In this document: in pieces, positions 1-7,014 of the stretch
Position numbering within the stretch: the stretch's first letter is position 1
Layout of the letters: every line of letters begins with the position of its first letter
Assembly (NCBI GenBank): GCA_051884915.1
Contig: JBJEWF010000057.1
Span: 1 to 15,573 of the forward strand
DNA from: RUG572 sp051884915
Lineage (GTDB): Bacteria > Verrucomicrobiota > Kiritimatiellia > RFP12 > UBA1067
DNA: 15,573 nucleotides
Direction: 5' to 3'
The notes under the pieces: generated by a model
Told to the model about the DNA's origin: nothing
Database searches by the model: none
The model's input: the letters and a program-made list of their open reading frames with translations, nothing else
Made by a program: the position numbers and the translations under genes

Positions 1-53
1 TGCGCGACGAAGCGCACTTCCGGGCGCTGAAGGCCGCCGGCAAGTTCCATTGA
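1..53 (+). CDS. 3' end of an unidentified gene
   Basis: An open frame enters from the left edge (codons in phase from base 3) and ends at TGA 51-53, giving about 16 residues ending in LKAAGKFH. It has the same strand and the same GC-rich codon style as the genes that follow. Too little remains to name a product. It is called a gene tail only because the frame is open to the edge and the next gene has its own promoter 55 bases later. Confidence 0.5.
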   Translation, partial: RDEAHFRALKAAGKFH

Positions 54-70
54 CCGGATTCGGGCGTGGC

Positions 71-87
71 GTGGCGCAACGCGCCAC
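71..87. promoter_or_regulatory. perfect inverted repeat, candidate operator or stem-loop
   Basis: GTGGCGC (71-77), AAC, GCGCCAC (81-87) form a perfect 7-bp dyad. It covers the place where a -35 element for the -10 box at 108-113 would lie (about 85-90), and no good -35 is present there. Two readings are possible: a repressor or activator site controlling the sugar-transporter promoter, or the stem of a terminator for the upstream gene. A T run follows only at 99-103, 12 bases after the stem, so a classical intrinsic terminator is the weaker reading. Confidence 0.4.
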
Positions 88-104
88 ACGGCGTTTGGTT
101 TTTA

Positions 105-113
105 TGGTATAAT
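105..113 (+). promoter_or_regulatory. extended -10 promoter for the sugar MFS gene
   Basis: TGGTATAAT (105-113) is a perfect TATAAT with an extended -10 TGn motif. No convincing -35 is visible at the normal distance. Transcription should begin around 119-121, that is, at or next to the ATG at 121. There is no Shine-Dalgarno sequence, so the transcript is predicted to be leaderless. Confidence 0.7.
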
Positions 114-120
114 CGGCCCC

Positions 121-1566
121 ATGAAAATTCAGGCTCGTGCGTCGTTGCTTCATGTCGTCGTCGTGGCCGCCCTGGGCGGCTTTCTTTTCGGTTTCGATTC
201 GGGGGTCATTTCGGGCTGCGAAAAGGCCATCCAGGCCGAGTTCGCCCTGGACGCCTTCTGGCATGGTTTTGTCGTCTCGGTCGCGCTGATCGGCACGGTC
301 ATCGGGGTTTTCGGCGCCGGCGCGCCGAGCGACCGGTGGGGGCGCCGTCCCACGCTGTGGCTGATGGGGACGCTCTTTCTCGTCTCGGCGCTCGGGTGCG
401 CGTTCACGCCGCGTTCCGCGGCGCTCGGCCCCCATCTTCTGGGCTGGTTCCGCTTCATCGGCGGCCTGGCGATTGGCGGCGTGTCGGTGGTCGTGCCGCT
501 CTACATCGTCGAAGTCTCGCCGGGGCCGCTCCGCGGGCGTCTCGTGGCGATGAACCAGCTGAACATCGTCTTCGGCATTCTGATCTCCTACGTGTCCAAC
601 TATTTCGTGGCCCGCTGGATGGCGGCGGAGGGCAGCTGGTTCAGCGGCCTCTGCACCTGGCTGGCCGGCGTGTTCGCCTCCGGCCCCATGACGGTCGAGA
701 TGGTCAAGTGGCGCGTGATGCTCGGCATGGAATGTCTGCCGATCGTCCTCTTCATGGCCCTGCTGACGACCATCCCCGAATCGCCGCGCTGGCTGGTGCG
801 GGTCGGCAGGAAGGCCGAGGCGGAAGCCGTGCTGACGCGGATCGGCTTCGCCGAAGCGGGCAAGTCGACGGGCGACATCCTGGCGGACATCGAGAACTCC
901 CTCCGGGAGGTTGCCCGCGGCACGTCGGCCGCGCTCTTCCAGCGCAAGTATTTCAAGCCGATCCTGCTCGCGTTCTTCATCGCGTTCTTCAACCAGGTCT
1001 CGGGCATCAACGCCATCAACTACTACGCGCCGCGGATTTTCGACATGATCTTCGGCGCCGGCAGCGAAATGGCCTCGCTGGCGGGGACGATGGGCGTGGG
1101 CACGGTGAATCTGACGTTCACGGTGCTCGCGTTCTTCATCATCGACAAGTTCGGCCGCCGGGCGATGATCGTCGGGGGCTCGGCGCTGATGATTCTGATG
1201 CACTCCCTGGTGGCGTGGCAGCTCGCGCTGGGCGACAGGTGCAATTCGACGCTGGCCGTGCTGGGCATTCTCGGGTTCATCGCGTTCTTCGCCTGTTCGT
1301 CGGGTGCGGTGATCTGGGTCTACATCAGCGAAGTCTTCCCGAATGCGGTCCGCGCGAAGGGCCAGGCGCTGGGCTGCTTCACGCACTGGTTCATGTGCAC
1401 CCTCATTTCCTGGGCGTTCCCCGCCGTGGCCGAACGGGCGGGCACCTGGGCGTTTGGCTTCTTCGCGTTCATGATGTTCGTCCAGCTGCTGTGGGCGGTC
1501 TTCTTCATGCCCGAAACCAAGGGCGGAACGATTGAGGACATCGAACGGCGGCTGGGCATCCAGTGA
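121..1566 (+). CDS. sugar-porter family MFS transporter
   Basis: Inner-membrane MFS permease of 481 residues, expected to take up a monosaccharide, probably by proton symport. Sugar-porter signatures appear in order: GGFLFGFDSGVISG in TM1 (near residue 19), DRWGRR between TM2 and TM3, PESPRWL after TM6, NQVSGINAINYYAP in TM7, DKFGRR between TM8 and TM9, and PETKG at the C-terminus. The TM5-TM6 region seems to carry an extra hydrophobic stretch of about 20 residues (around 170-195) compared with XylE-type porters. The start at 121 is chosen because TM1 follows directly and because the promoter lies just upstream. The GH27 gene begins 19 bases after the stop, so the imported sugar may be the hydrolysis product of that enzyme. 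The exact sugar (galactose, xylose, arabinose or other) cannot be told from sequence. Confidence 0.93.
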   Translation: MKIQARASLLHVVVVAALGGFLFGFDSGVISGCEKAIQAEFALDAFWHGFVVSVALIGTVIGVFGAGAPSDRWGRRPTLWLMGTLFLVSALGCAFTPRSAALGPHLLGWFRFIGGLAIGGVSVVVPLYIVEVSPGPLRGRLVAMNQLNIVFGILISYVSNYFVARWMAAEGSWFSGLCTWLAGVFASGPMTVEMVKWRVMLGMECLPIVLFMALLTTIPESPRWLVRVGRKAEAEAVLTRIGFAEAGKSTGDILADIENSLREVARGTSAALFQRKYFKPILLAFFIAFFNQVSGINAINYYAPRIFDMIFGAGSEMASLAGTMGVGTVNLTFTVLAFFIIDKFGRRAMIVGGSALMILMHSLVAWQLALGDRCNSTLAVLGILGFIAFFACSSGAVIWVYISEVFPNAVRAKGQALGCFTHWFMCTLISWAFPAVAERAGTWAFGFFAFMMFVQLLWAVFFMPETKGGTIEDIERRLGIQ

Positions 1567-1585
1567 AAGGAAAGGGCGGGTGGAG

Positions 1586-3658
1586 ATGAAACGTGCGCTC
1601 ATGGCAGGTTGCGCGCTCGCGTGCGCGGCCGTTTGGTGCGATGTCGCCTATGTGGACGAATACGACCTTTCGGGGGTCAGCTGCGGCATGGGGCGTTCGG
1701 TGCGCGCCCGGACGTCGGTCGACGGCAATCCCATCCGCCTGGGCGCCGGGCGGTATGAGCGCGGCATCGGCCTGCGCCCGGAAAGCGGCATCGGCTTCAC
1801 GCTGGACGGCCGGGTCGAGGCCTTCGACGCGATTGTCGGCATCGACCAGGACGCGAAGGACGTGAAAGGGCGCACGACGCGCCAGGCCGGCGCCATTTTC
1901 CGCGTGTGGGTAGACGGCCGGATCGTCTGGGATTCGGGGCGGGTGACGGAACGGCAGCAGCCGAAGAGCGTCCACGTCGATCTGCGGGGCGCGCGGGAAG
2001 CGGTTCTGGAAACGGCGTCGTTCGCGCCCTGGTGCGGCTTCGAGTGCTCGAATGCGGACTGGGCGGACGCCAAGTTCACCTATCCGCCCGGGGCGAAACC
2101 GGCCCTTGTTCCCGCGAGCCGCGTGGCGCAGCTGGGCATTCTGACGCCGCCCGTCAAGCCGGCGCCGCAGTTCAACGGCGCGTCGGTCTGGGGCGTCCGT
2201 CCGGGACGTCCGGTCATTTTCCGCGTGCCGGTTTCCGGCGAACGCCCGATGGCTCTCGCGGCGGACGGCCTGCCGCCGGGCGTGACGTTTGACGCGGCAA
2301 AGGGCGTTCTGCGGGGGACGGCGCCGCAGACCGCGGGCGATTACCCCATCCGCGTCACGGCGGAAAACGCCAAGGGGACGGCCGCCGCGACCATCGTCCT
2401 GAAGGTGGGCGAGACGATCTGCCTGACGCCGCCGATGGGCTGGAACAGCTGGAACATCTGGGGGAACGCGTTCACGATGAAGCACGCGCTGGACGCGGCG
2501 GAGGCGATGGACGCGAGCGGCCTGGGGGACCACGGCTGGGCCTATGTCAATCTCGACGACTGGTGGGAAATGAACAACAGCGGCAGCGCGGCGGCCCGGG
2601 CGCGCGCGGCCGTGCAGGGACCGGCGCGCGATGCCGCCGGGAGGATCAACGCGAACGGCTCGTTCCCCGACATGAAGAAGATGACCGACGCCATCCACGC
2701 GCTGGGCTTCAAGGCCGGCCTCTATTCGTCGCCGGGTCCCACGACGTGCGGCGGCTGCGAGGGCAGCTTCGGGCACGAGCTGCAGGACGCCGAACGCTAC
2801 GCCGAATGGGGGTTCGACTACCTGAAATACGACTGGTGCTCGTATGGCGAGATCTTCAAGCGGGAAACGGGCTGGGACACCTGGGAATGGATGGGCGGCG
2901 GCCGCGTCGGGCGCAACCCGGCGAACAAGCCGGCCCCGCCCCGCGAAGCCTGGGCGAAGCCGTACCGCCTGATGCAGAAGTGCCTGCGGGCCCAGAACCG
3001 CGACATCGTCTACGCCTATTGCCAGTACGGGTGCGGCGAGACGGAGCTGTGGGGACGCGAGGCGGGGGCCAACGTGTGGCGGATCTGGCAGGACATGAAG
3101 GACACCTGGACGTGGATGCGCACCGCCATGGAGGGCTATGTCAAGGACGCCGCCTACTACCAGTACACGGGGCCGGGATTCTGGGCCGATCCGGACATGA
3201 TGCTCGTCGGCCTCCAGCGGTCGTTCGGTTCGACGCACCCGACGTATCTGACGCCGAACGAACAGTACACGCACGTGTCGATGTGGTGTCTGCTCGCCGC
3301 GCCGCTGCTGATCGGAACGGACCTTACGCGGCTCGACGACTTCACGAAGTCGCTCCTGATGAACGACGAACTCATCGCCATCAACCAGGACGTCCTGGGC
3401 CGGCAGGCGCGCCGCTGGGTGCGCGAGGACGCCACGGAGGTCTGGGCCCGTCCGCTCGCCAACGGGGACATCGCCGTGGGCGTGATGAACGCCTATCCGC
3501 TGTCGCGGAAGGTGGCGCTGGACTTCCGGTCCTTCGGGCAGTCGGGGACGTTCAGCCTGCGCGATTGCTGGCGCCAGTCCGATCTGGGGCGCTTTGCGGA
3601 CCGCTACGAGGCGGAGATCCCCGCGCACGCCACGCTGGTTCTGCGCCTCTCGCGCTAG
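1586..3658 (+). CDS. secreted GH27 alpha-galactosidase with NPCBM and Ig-like domains
   Basis: Predicted 690-residue exported glycosidase. A signal peptide (MKRALMAGCALACAAVW) is followed by an NPCBM-type carbohydrate-binding domain (about 18-166, with the family's RYERGIGL-type segment). A short putative Ig-like He_PIG domain follows (about 212-275, containing GLPPGVTFD and GDYPIRVTAEN), then a GH27 barrel from PPMGWNSWN (about 282). NLDDWW matches the galactose-contacting NLDD motif. The nucleophile should be Asp416 in LKYDWC and the acid/base Asp503 in VWRIWQD, by analogy with Asp170 and Asp231 of human alpha-galactosidase A. WADPDMM and INQDVLG are also family-typical. Where human GLA has C-E203-W, this protein has C-Q480-Y, so specificity could be another alpha-D-galactoside, alpha-GalNAc or beta-L-arabinopyranoside. 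ATG 1586 is preferred because it starts the signal peptide and has AAAGGG 9 bases upstream. Confidence 0.93.
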   Translation: MKRALMAGCALACAAVWCDVAYVDEYDLSGVSCGMGRSVRARTSVDGNPIRLGAGRYERGIGLRPESGIGFTLDGRVEAFDAIVGIDQDAKDVKGRTTRQAGAIFRVWVDGRIVWDSGRVTERQQPKSVHVDLRGAREAVLETASFAPWCGFECSNADWADAKFTYPPGAKPALVPASRVAQLGILTPPVKPAPQFNGASVWGVRPGRPVIFRVPVSGERPMALAADGLPPGVTFDAAKGVLRGTAPQTAGDYPIRVTAENAKGTAAATIVLKVGETICLTPPMGWNSWNIWGNAFTMKHALDAAEAMDASGLGDHGWAYVNLDDWWEMNNSGSAAARARAAVQGPARDAAGRINANGSFPDMKKMTDAIHALGFKAGLYSSPGPTTCGGCEGSFGHELQDAERYAEWGFDYLKYDWCSYGEIFKRETGWDTWEWMGGGRVGRNPANKPAPPREAWAKPYRLMQKCLRAQNRDIVYAYCQYGCGETELWGREAGANVWRIWQDMKDTWTWMRTAMEGYVKDAAYYQYTGPGFWADPDMMLVGLQRSFGSTHPTYLTPNEQYTHVSMWCLLAAPLLIGTDLTRLDDFTKSLLMNDELIAINQDVLGRQARRWVREDATEVWARPLANGDIAVGVMNAYPLSRKVALDFRSFGQSGTFSLRDCWRQSDLGRFADRYEAEIPAHATLVLRLSR

Positions 3659-3698
3659 CCGCGCGGACCGTCACGGCCTTGCATTCGGATTCCGGACC

Positions 3699-5129
3699 AT
3701 GAAAAACTCCTACAAGTGGCTGCTGCTGGCGCTCCTCTCGTGCGCCTTCTTCTTCCATCAGGCCGATCGCGCCCTGTTCGGCCTGCTGACCGAACGCATC
3801 CAGGGCGAGCTCCATCTGGACGACCTGGCGATTGGCGCGATCCACGCCTCGCTCTTCTGCACGCTCGCGGTCATGACGCCTGTCGCCGGTTTTCTGGGCG
3901 ACCGTTTCAGCCGCAAGTGGATCATCACCGGTTCGCTGATTTTCTGGTCGCTGACGACGGCCCTCACCGGCTCGCCGCTGGTGACGGGCATGTACGGCCT
4001 GATTTTCTTCCGTTCGATCGCCACGGGCGGCGGCGAATCGTTCTACGCCCCCAGCGCCTACGCCCTGCTGGCAACCCACCACCGCGAAACGCGGTCGGTG
4101 GCCATGGCCGTCCATCAGGCCGCCCTGTACGTGGGGCTGATCTTCTCGGGCAAGATCGTGAAGTGGGTGATCGGCGCGCTGGACCACAACGCGGCCGTGC
4201 GCGGAATCTTCGGCGCGGCCGGGACCTGGCGGCTCGTTTTCATCGTCTTCGGCGCGCTGGGCTTTCTGCTCGGCGTCCTCTTCGTCTTCGTGCTGCGCGA
4301 CCGGCCCGTTTCCGGCGACGCGGCCCCGCCGCGGCCCGATGGGCGGACGGGCGAACCGCCTCTGCCGCTCATGGCCGGACTGAAAGCCTACTTCCGCACG
4401 CCGTCCGCCCTGCTGGCGTCGGCGGGGTTCATCGCCGTCGTTTTCGCGAACAACGCCTACATGTCCTGGGCGCCGAAGTTCGCCGCGCGCAAGTATGGCG
4501 TCGCCGATGTGGTGGCGGGCGACGACACGATGTTCTGGCACTATGCGTTCGCGTTCGGCGCGATCATGCTGGGCGGCGTGATCACCGACCGTTTTGTCGG
4601 CCGCCACCCGCGTTTCCGGCTGGCGCTCCAGTCGTGCGCGCTGCTGGTCGGCGCGCCGGTGCTCGTTTTCCTCGGCCGTGCGCCGACCTACGCCGCGATG
4701 CTTGCCGCCATCGTCGGATACGGCGTCTTCCGCGGCCTCTTCGAGGTGAATACGCACGCTTCGCTCTTCGACGTCGTCGAGCCGAAGTTCCGCTCGATCG
4801 CCGTGGGGCTGATGACCATGAGCGCGTTTTTCGTCGGTTCGCTCGCGCCGCCGCTGATCGGCTGGCTGAGCAAGAGCGCGTCGGTGGCGGCGCTCGCCGC
4901 GAAGGGGCTGTCCGCGGAACAGGTCGAAATGCTGATCGCCAATCCCCGAGCGGCCGCGGCCGCGCCGCTTCTGGAGCAGATCCAGATGAGTGCCGATCAG
5001 GTCCTCGGCCTGGGCGTGCCCGGTTTCGAGCAGGGGTTCATGTGGATGGGCGCGGTGTACGCCATCGGCGGCGCGCTGATGCTCGTTTCCGCCTTCTGCA
5101 CGTTCAGGCGCGACCGCATTGCCGAGTGA
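3699..5129 (+). CDS. MFS transporter, distinct from the first
   Basis: Inner-membrane MFS permease of 476 residues with about 12 hydrophobic segments. TM1 carries ADRALFGLL, comparable with the N-Y-x-D-R segment of spinster/anion-symporter-like MFS proteins. GFLGDRFSRKW (about 64-74) is the MFS loop 2-3 signature. The central loop (DRPVSGDAAPP onwards, about 200-228) is hydrophilic and proline-rich. An alanine-rich, probably non-membrane insertion lies before the last helix pair (about 400-435, ANPRAAAAAPLLEQ). It starts 40 bases after the GH27 stop, with only a weak GGA-type ribosome site, so it is likely co-transcribed. ATG 3699 is used because in-frame sequence upstream is arginine-rich and overlaps the GH27 end. 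Substrate unknown; a sugar, sugar acid or organic anion from the same catabolic route is a reasonable inference. Confidence 0.88.
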   Translation: MKNSYKWLLLALLSCAFFFHQADRALFGLLTERIQGELHLDDLAIGAIHASLFCTLAVMTPVAGFLGDRFSRKWIITGSLIFWSLTTALTGSPLVTGMYGLIFFRSIATGGGESFYAPSAYALLATHHRETRSVAMAVHQAALYVGLIFSGKIVKWVIGALDHNAAVRGIFGAAGTWRLVFIVFGALGFLLGVLFVFVLRDRPVSGDAAPPRPDGRTGEPPLPLMAGLKAYFRTPSALLASAGFIAVVFANNAYMSWAPKFAARKYGVADVVAGDDTMFWHYAFAFGAIMLGGVITDRFVGRHPRFRLALQSCALLVGAPVLVFLGRAPTYAAMLAAIVGYGVFRGLFEVNTHASLFDVVEPKFRSIAVGLMTMSAFFVGSLAPPLIGWLSKSASVAALAAKGLSAEQVEMLIANPRAAAAAPLLEQIQMSADQVLGLGVPGFEQGFMWMGAVYAIGGALMLVSAFCTFRRDRIAE

Positions 5130-5227
5130 GCGCGCCGGGTTTCCTGCGCGTCCGCGGCCGCTGCGTCCGCCGCACGGGAGGGACGCGCTCCCGCGCGTCC
5201 GTTCTCGCCCGCGTCCAATCTGTGACA
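5130..5227. other. GC-rich intergenic segment with GCGTCC repeats and a hairpin
   Basis: Non-coding stretch after the second MFS gene. GCGTCC occurs four times (5148, 5163, 5195, 5211), and the inverse GGACGC at 5181. A perfect 8-bp stem, GGACGCGC (5181-5188) with GCGCGTCC (5193-5200) and loop TCCC, could be the transcript end of the upstream cluster. No T run follows, so it is not a textbook intrinsic terminator. Confidence 0.4.
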
Positions 5228-5269
5228 TAATTCACATTTCCGCGAAAATATTTTGCGGAATATGAATTA
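5228..5269. repeat. long imperfect palindrome, candidate operator
   Basis: Arms run from TAATTCA at 5228 to TGAATTA at 5269, with inner matches TTCCGC (5237-5242) and GCGGAA (5255-5260) around the AT-rich centre AAAATATTTT. The two arms differ by one mismatch and two single-base bulges over about 18 positions. It is sharply AT-rich in a GC-rich genome and lies upstream of the GH5 promoter. That suits a regulator-binding site better than a terminator, because no T run follows. Confidence 0.5.
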
Positions 5270-5280
5270 CCCCCCCCCCC
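5270..5280. repeat. 11-base poly-C tract
   Basis: Eleven consecutive C residues sit between the palindrome and the GH5 promoter, 34 bases before the -35 element. It is the longest homopolymer seen in the window. Tracts of this kind can change length by slipped-strand mispairing and alter promoter spacing, and they are also prone to sequencing error. Confidence 0.85.
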
Positions 5281-5314
5281 GAGTGGATTCACAAGCCATT
5301 TTTTCGTTTTTCGC

Positions 5315-5343
5315 TTGCGGAAACCCATGCGTTGTGCGATAAT
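5315..5343 (+). promoter_or_regulatory. sigma-70-like promoter for the GH5 / LamG unit
   Basis: TTGCGG (5315-5320), a 17-base spacer and GATAAT (5338-5343). T-rich tracts at 5299-5304 and 5307-5311, just upstream of the -35, resemble an UP element. Start of transcription is expected near 5350, leaving a leader of about 60 bases before the ATG at 5413. Confidence 0.6.
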
Positions 5344-5412
5344 GATGGCGCTTCCCGGGCGGGCGATCAGGGGTTCGGGAGGCCGTCTCAACCCAAAGAG
5401 AGAACATCGACG

Positions 5413-6990
5413 ATGCCTTCATGCAACGTGATTGCCGCAGGAGTCCTGTCGGGACTGGCGCTGACGGTTTCGGGCGCCTACAAAAAGGGAGATCTGCTCT
5501 GGAAAACGGACTTCACCGCCGCAGAGGTCGCCGCGATCAACCGCGACGCGCAGCAGCGGCTGGTTGAAGGGCGGACGTGGCGTGCCGCCGACGGGAAGAC
5601 CGGCGACGGGACCGTCTACGTCCGGCACCAGACGGCGGCCGGGGACTTCAAGCTCGACATTCCGCTCGATCCGGAGAAATTCAAGGGGCTTGTGTTCGTC
5701 GAGGCGGATGTGAAGGGGGTCGATCTGGAACGCGGTCCCCAGCCGTTCAACGGACCGAAAATCATGGTTCCGTGGGACGATGGCGGGCGCACACGATACC
5801 CGCAGGCGCCTTCGGAGTTCGGCACCTTCGACTGGAAAACCTGGGTGATGGTGCTCAACCTGCCGCCGGATCTGAAGCGGATTTCGCTGGTCGTCGGACT
5901 GGAGAACGCGCCCGGCGAGTTCTGGATCGACGGCGTGCGCATCTGGCGGGCCGTCGAGATTCCCGACGACGAGGCGGCGACGGCGCCGCCGAATCCGCGG
6001 GCCGATGCGCTGCCGCGCGGGCGCTTCGCGGGGAAGCCCTCGCCCGCCTGTTTCCGCGGCGTGATGAGCGGCGGGGATCTGAGCGAGGAGGCGTTCAAGA
6101 CGCTGCGCGACTGGCGCGCGAACCTCATTCGCTTCCAGATCGGCATCGGCACCCGCGACTGCAACGACATGGACGAGTGGTTCCGGCGTCTCGACCGCAA
6201 GCTGGACGAGATGGACGCGGCCCTGAAACTCTGCCGCAAGTACGGGCTGAAGCTGGTCGTCGATTTGCATGGCGGACCCGGCACGAAGCGGACGAAGTAC
6301 GCGTCCAACGTCGTCCCCGGCGACTACGACACGACGAACCTGCGGAAGGCCTGGCGGACGATCGCCACGCGCTTCAGGGAGGATCCCGCCATCTACGGGT
6401 ACGACATCCTCAACGAGCCGGCCACGTCGCCGGCGACGTGGGATCGCGTCTTCCGCGAGGTTGTCGCGGAGATCCGGACGGTCGACGCGAAGACGCCGGT
6501 GATCACCGAGACCGTCGCGTTCCACTATCCGGACGAGAACGTGATCTATTCGCCGCACTACTATTCGCCGCATACGCTCACGCACATGGGGATTGGCGGC
6601 GGGCCGACCGTCCGCTGGAGCTACAACAACTGGATCAACGGCGAGTTCTGGAACAAGGACCGCATCCGCGAGGCGCTGGCGCCGTTCATCCTGTTCCAGC
6701 AGCGGCATCCGGAGGCGCGGATCTACGTGGGCGAGTTCAGCTGCATTCTGTGGGCGAAAGGCGCGGCCGCGTACATCAACGACTGCATCGAACTGTTCGA
6801 CGAATATGGCTGGGACTGGACCTACCATGCGTTTCGCGAATGGCCGCCCTGGAGCGTGGAGCACGAGCATGCCGACGACTATGCGCTCGGGAAGGTGCAC
6901 AAGGCCGCGCACGACACGGACCGCAAGCAGGCCCTGCTGAAGGGTTTGCGCAACAACGCCGTCCGCGAGCCCCGGCCGGGAACCGATTGA
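5413..6990 (+). CDS. secreted GH5-family glycoside hydrolase
   Basis: Predicted 525-residue exported endo- or exo-glycosidase. A hydrophobic leader (about 1-23) is followed by a beta-rich domain (about 25-195) containing GEFWIDGVRIWRA near its end, typical of a carbohydrate-binding-like jelly roll. After a linker, a GH5 (cellulase-type) barrel runs from about 214. Key GH5 residues are visible: NLIRFQI, VVDLHGGPG, the acid/base Glu335 in LNEP, YSPHYYSPH, and the nucleophile Glu441 in YVGEFS. Activity could be on a beta-glucan or beta-mannan; the subfamily cannot be settled by eye. ATG 5413 is chosen because it opens the leader and lies downstream of the promoter, with GAGAG 10 bases upstream. 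The leader's n-region has no Lys or Arg, which is unusual. The LamG-like gene follows 24 bases later, so the two are probably one operon. Confidence 0.9.
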   Translation: MPSCNVIAAGVLSGLALTVSGAYKKGDLLWKTDFTAAEVAAINRDAQQRLVEGRTWRAADGKTGDGTVYVRHQTAAGDFKLDIPLDPEKFKGLVFVEADVKGVDLERGPQPFNGPKIMVPWDDGGRTRYPQAPSEFGTFDWKTWVMVLNLPPDLKRISLVVGLENAPGEFWIDGVRIWRAVEIPDDEAATAPPNPRADALPRGRFAGKPSPACFRGVMSGGDLSEEAFKTLRDWRANLIRFQIGIGTRDCNDMDEWFRRLDRKLDEMDAALKLCRKYGLKLVVDLHGGPGTKRTKYASNVVPGDYDTTNLRKAWRTIATRFREDPAIYGYDILNEPATSPATWDRVFREVVAEIRTVDAKTPVITETVAFHYPDENVIYSPHYYSPHTLTHMGIGGGPTVRWSYNNWINGEFWNKDRIREALAPFILFQQRHPEARIYVGEFSCILWAKGAAAYINDCIELFDEYGWDWTYHAFREWPPWSVEHEHADDYALGKVHKAAHDTDRKQALLKGLRNNAVREPRPGTD

Positions 6991-7014
6991 AGCGGAAGAA
7001 AAGGAGAAACCAGA

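Noticed and set aside
66..1535. A 489-codon plus-strand frame overlapping the sugar porter
   Set aside because: It is the +1-shifted reading of the porter gene, giving an Arg/Gly/His-rich product without helices or motifs.
1532..1585. Earlier TTG start for the GH27 gene
   Set aside because: It would add 18 polar residues before an obvious signal peptide and overlap the end of the porter gene; ATG 1586 has a ribosome site.
1505..3628. A 707-codon minus-strand frame opposite the GH27 gene
   Set aside because: Same shadow effect: Arg/Pro-rich, no family motif, and the plus strand encodes a full GH27 with catalytic residues.
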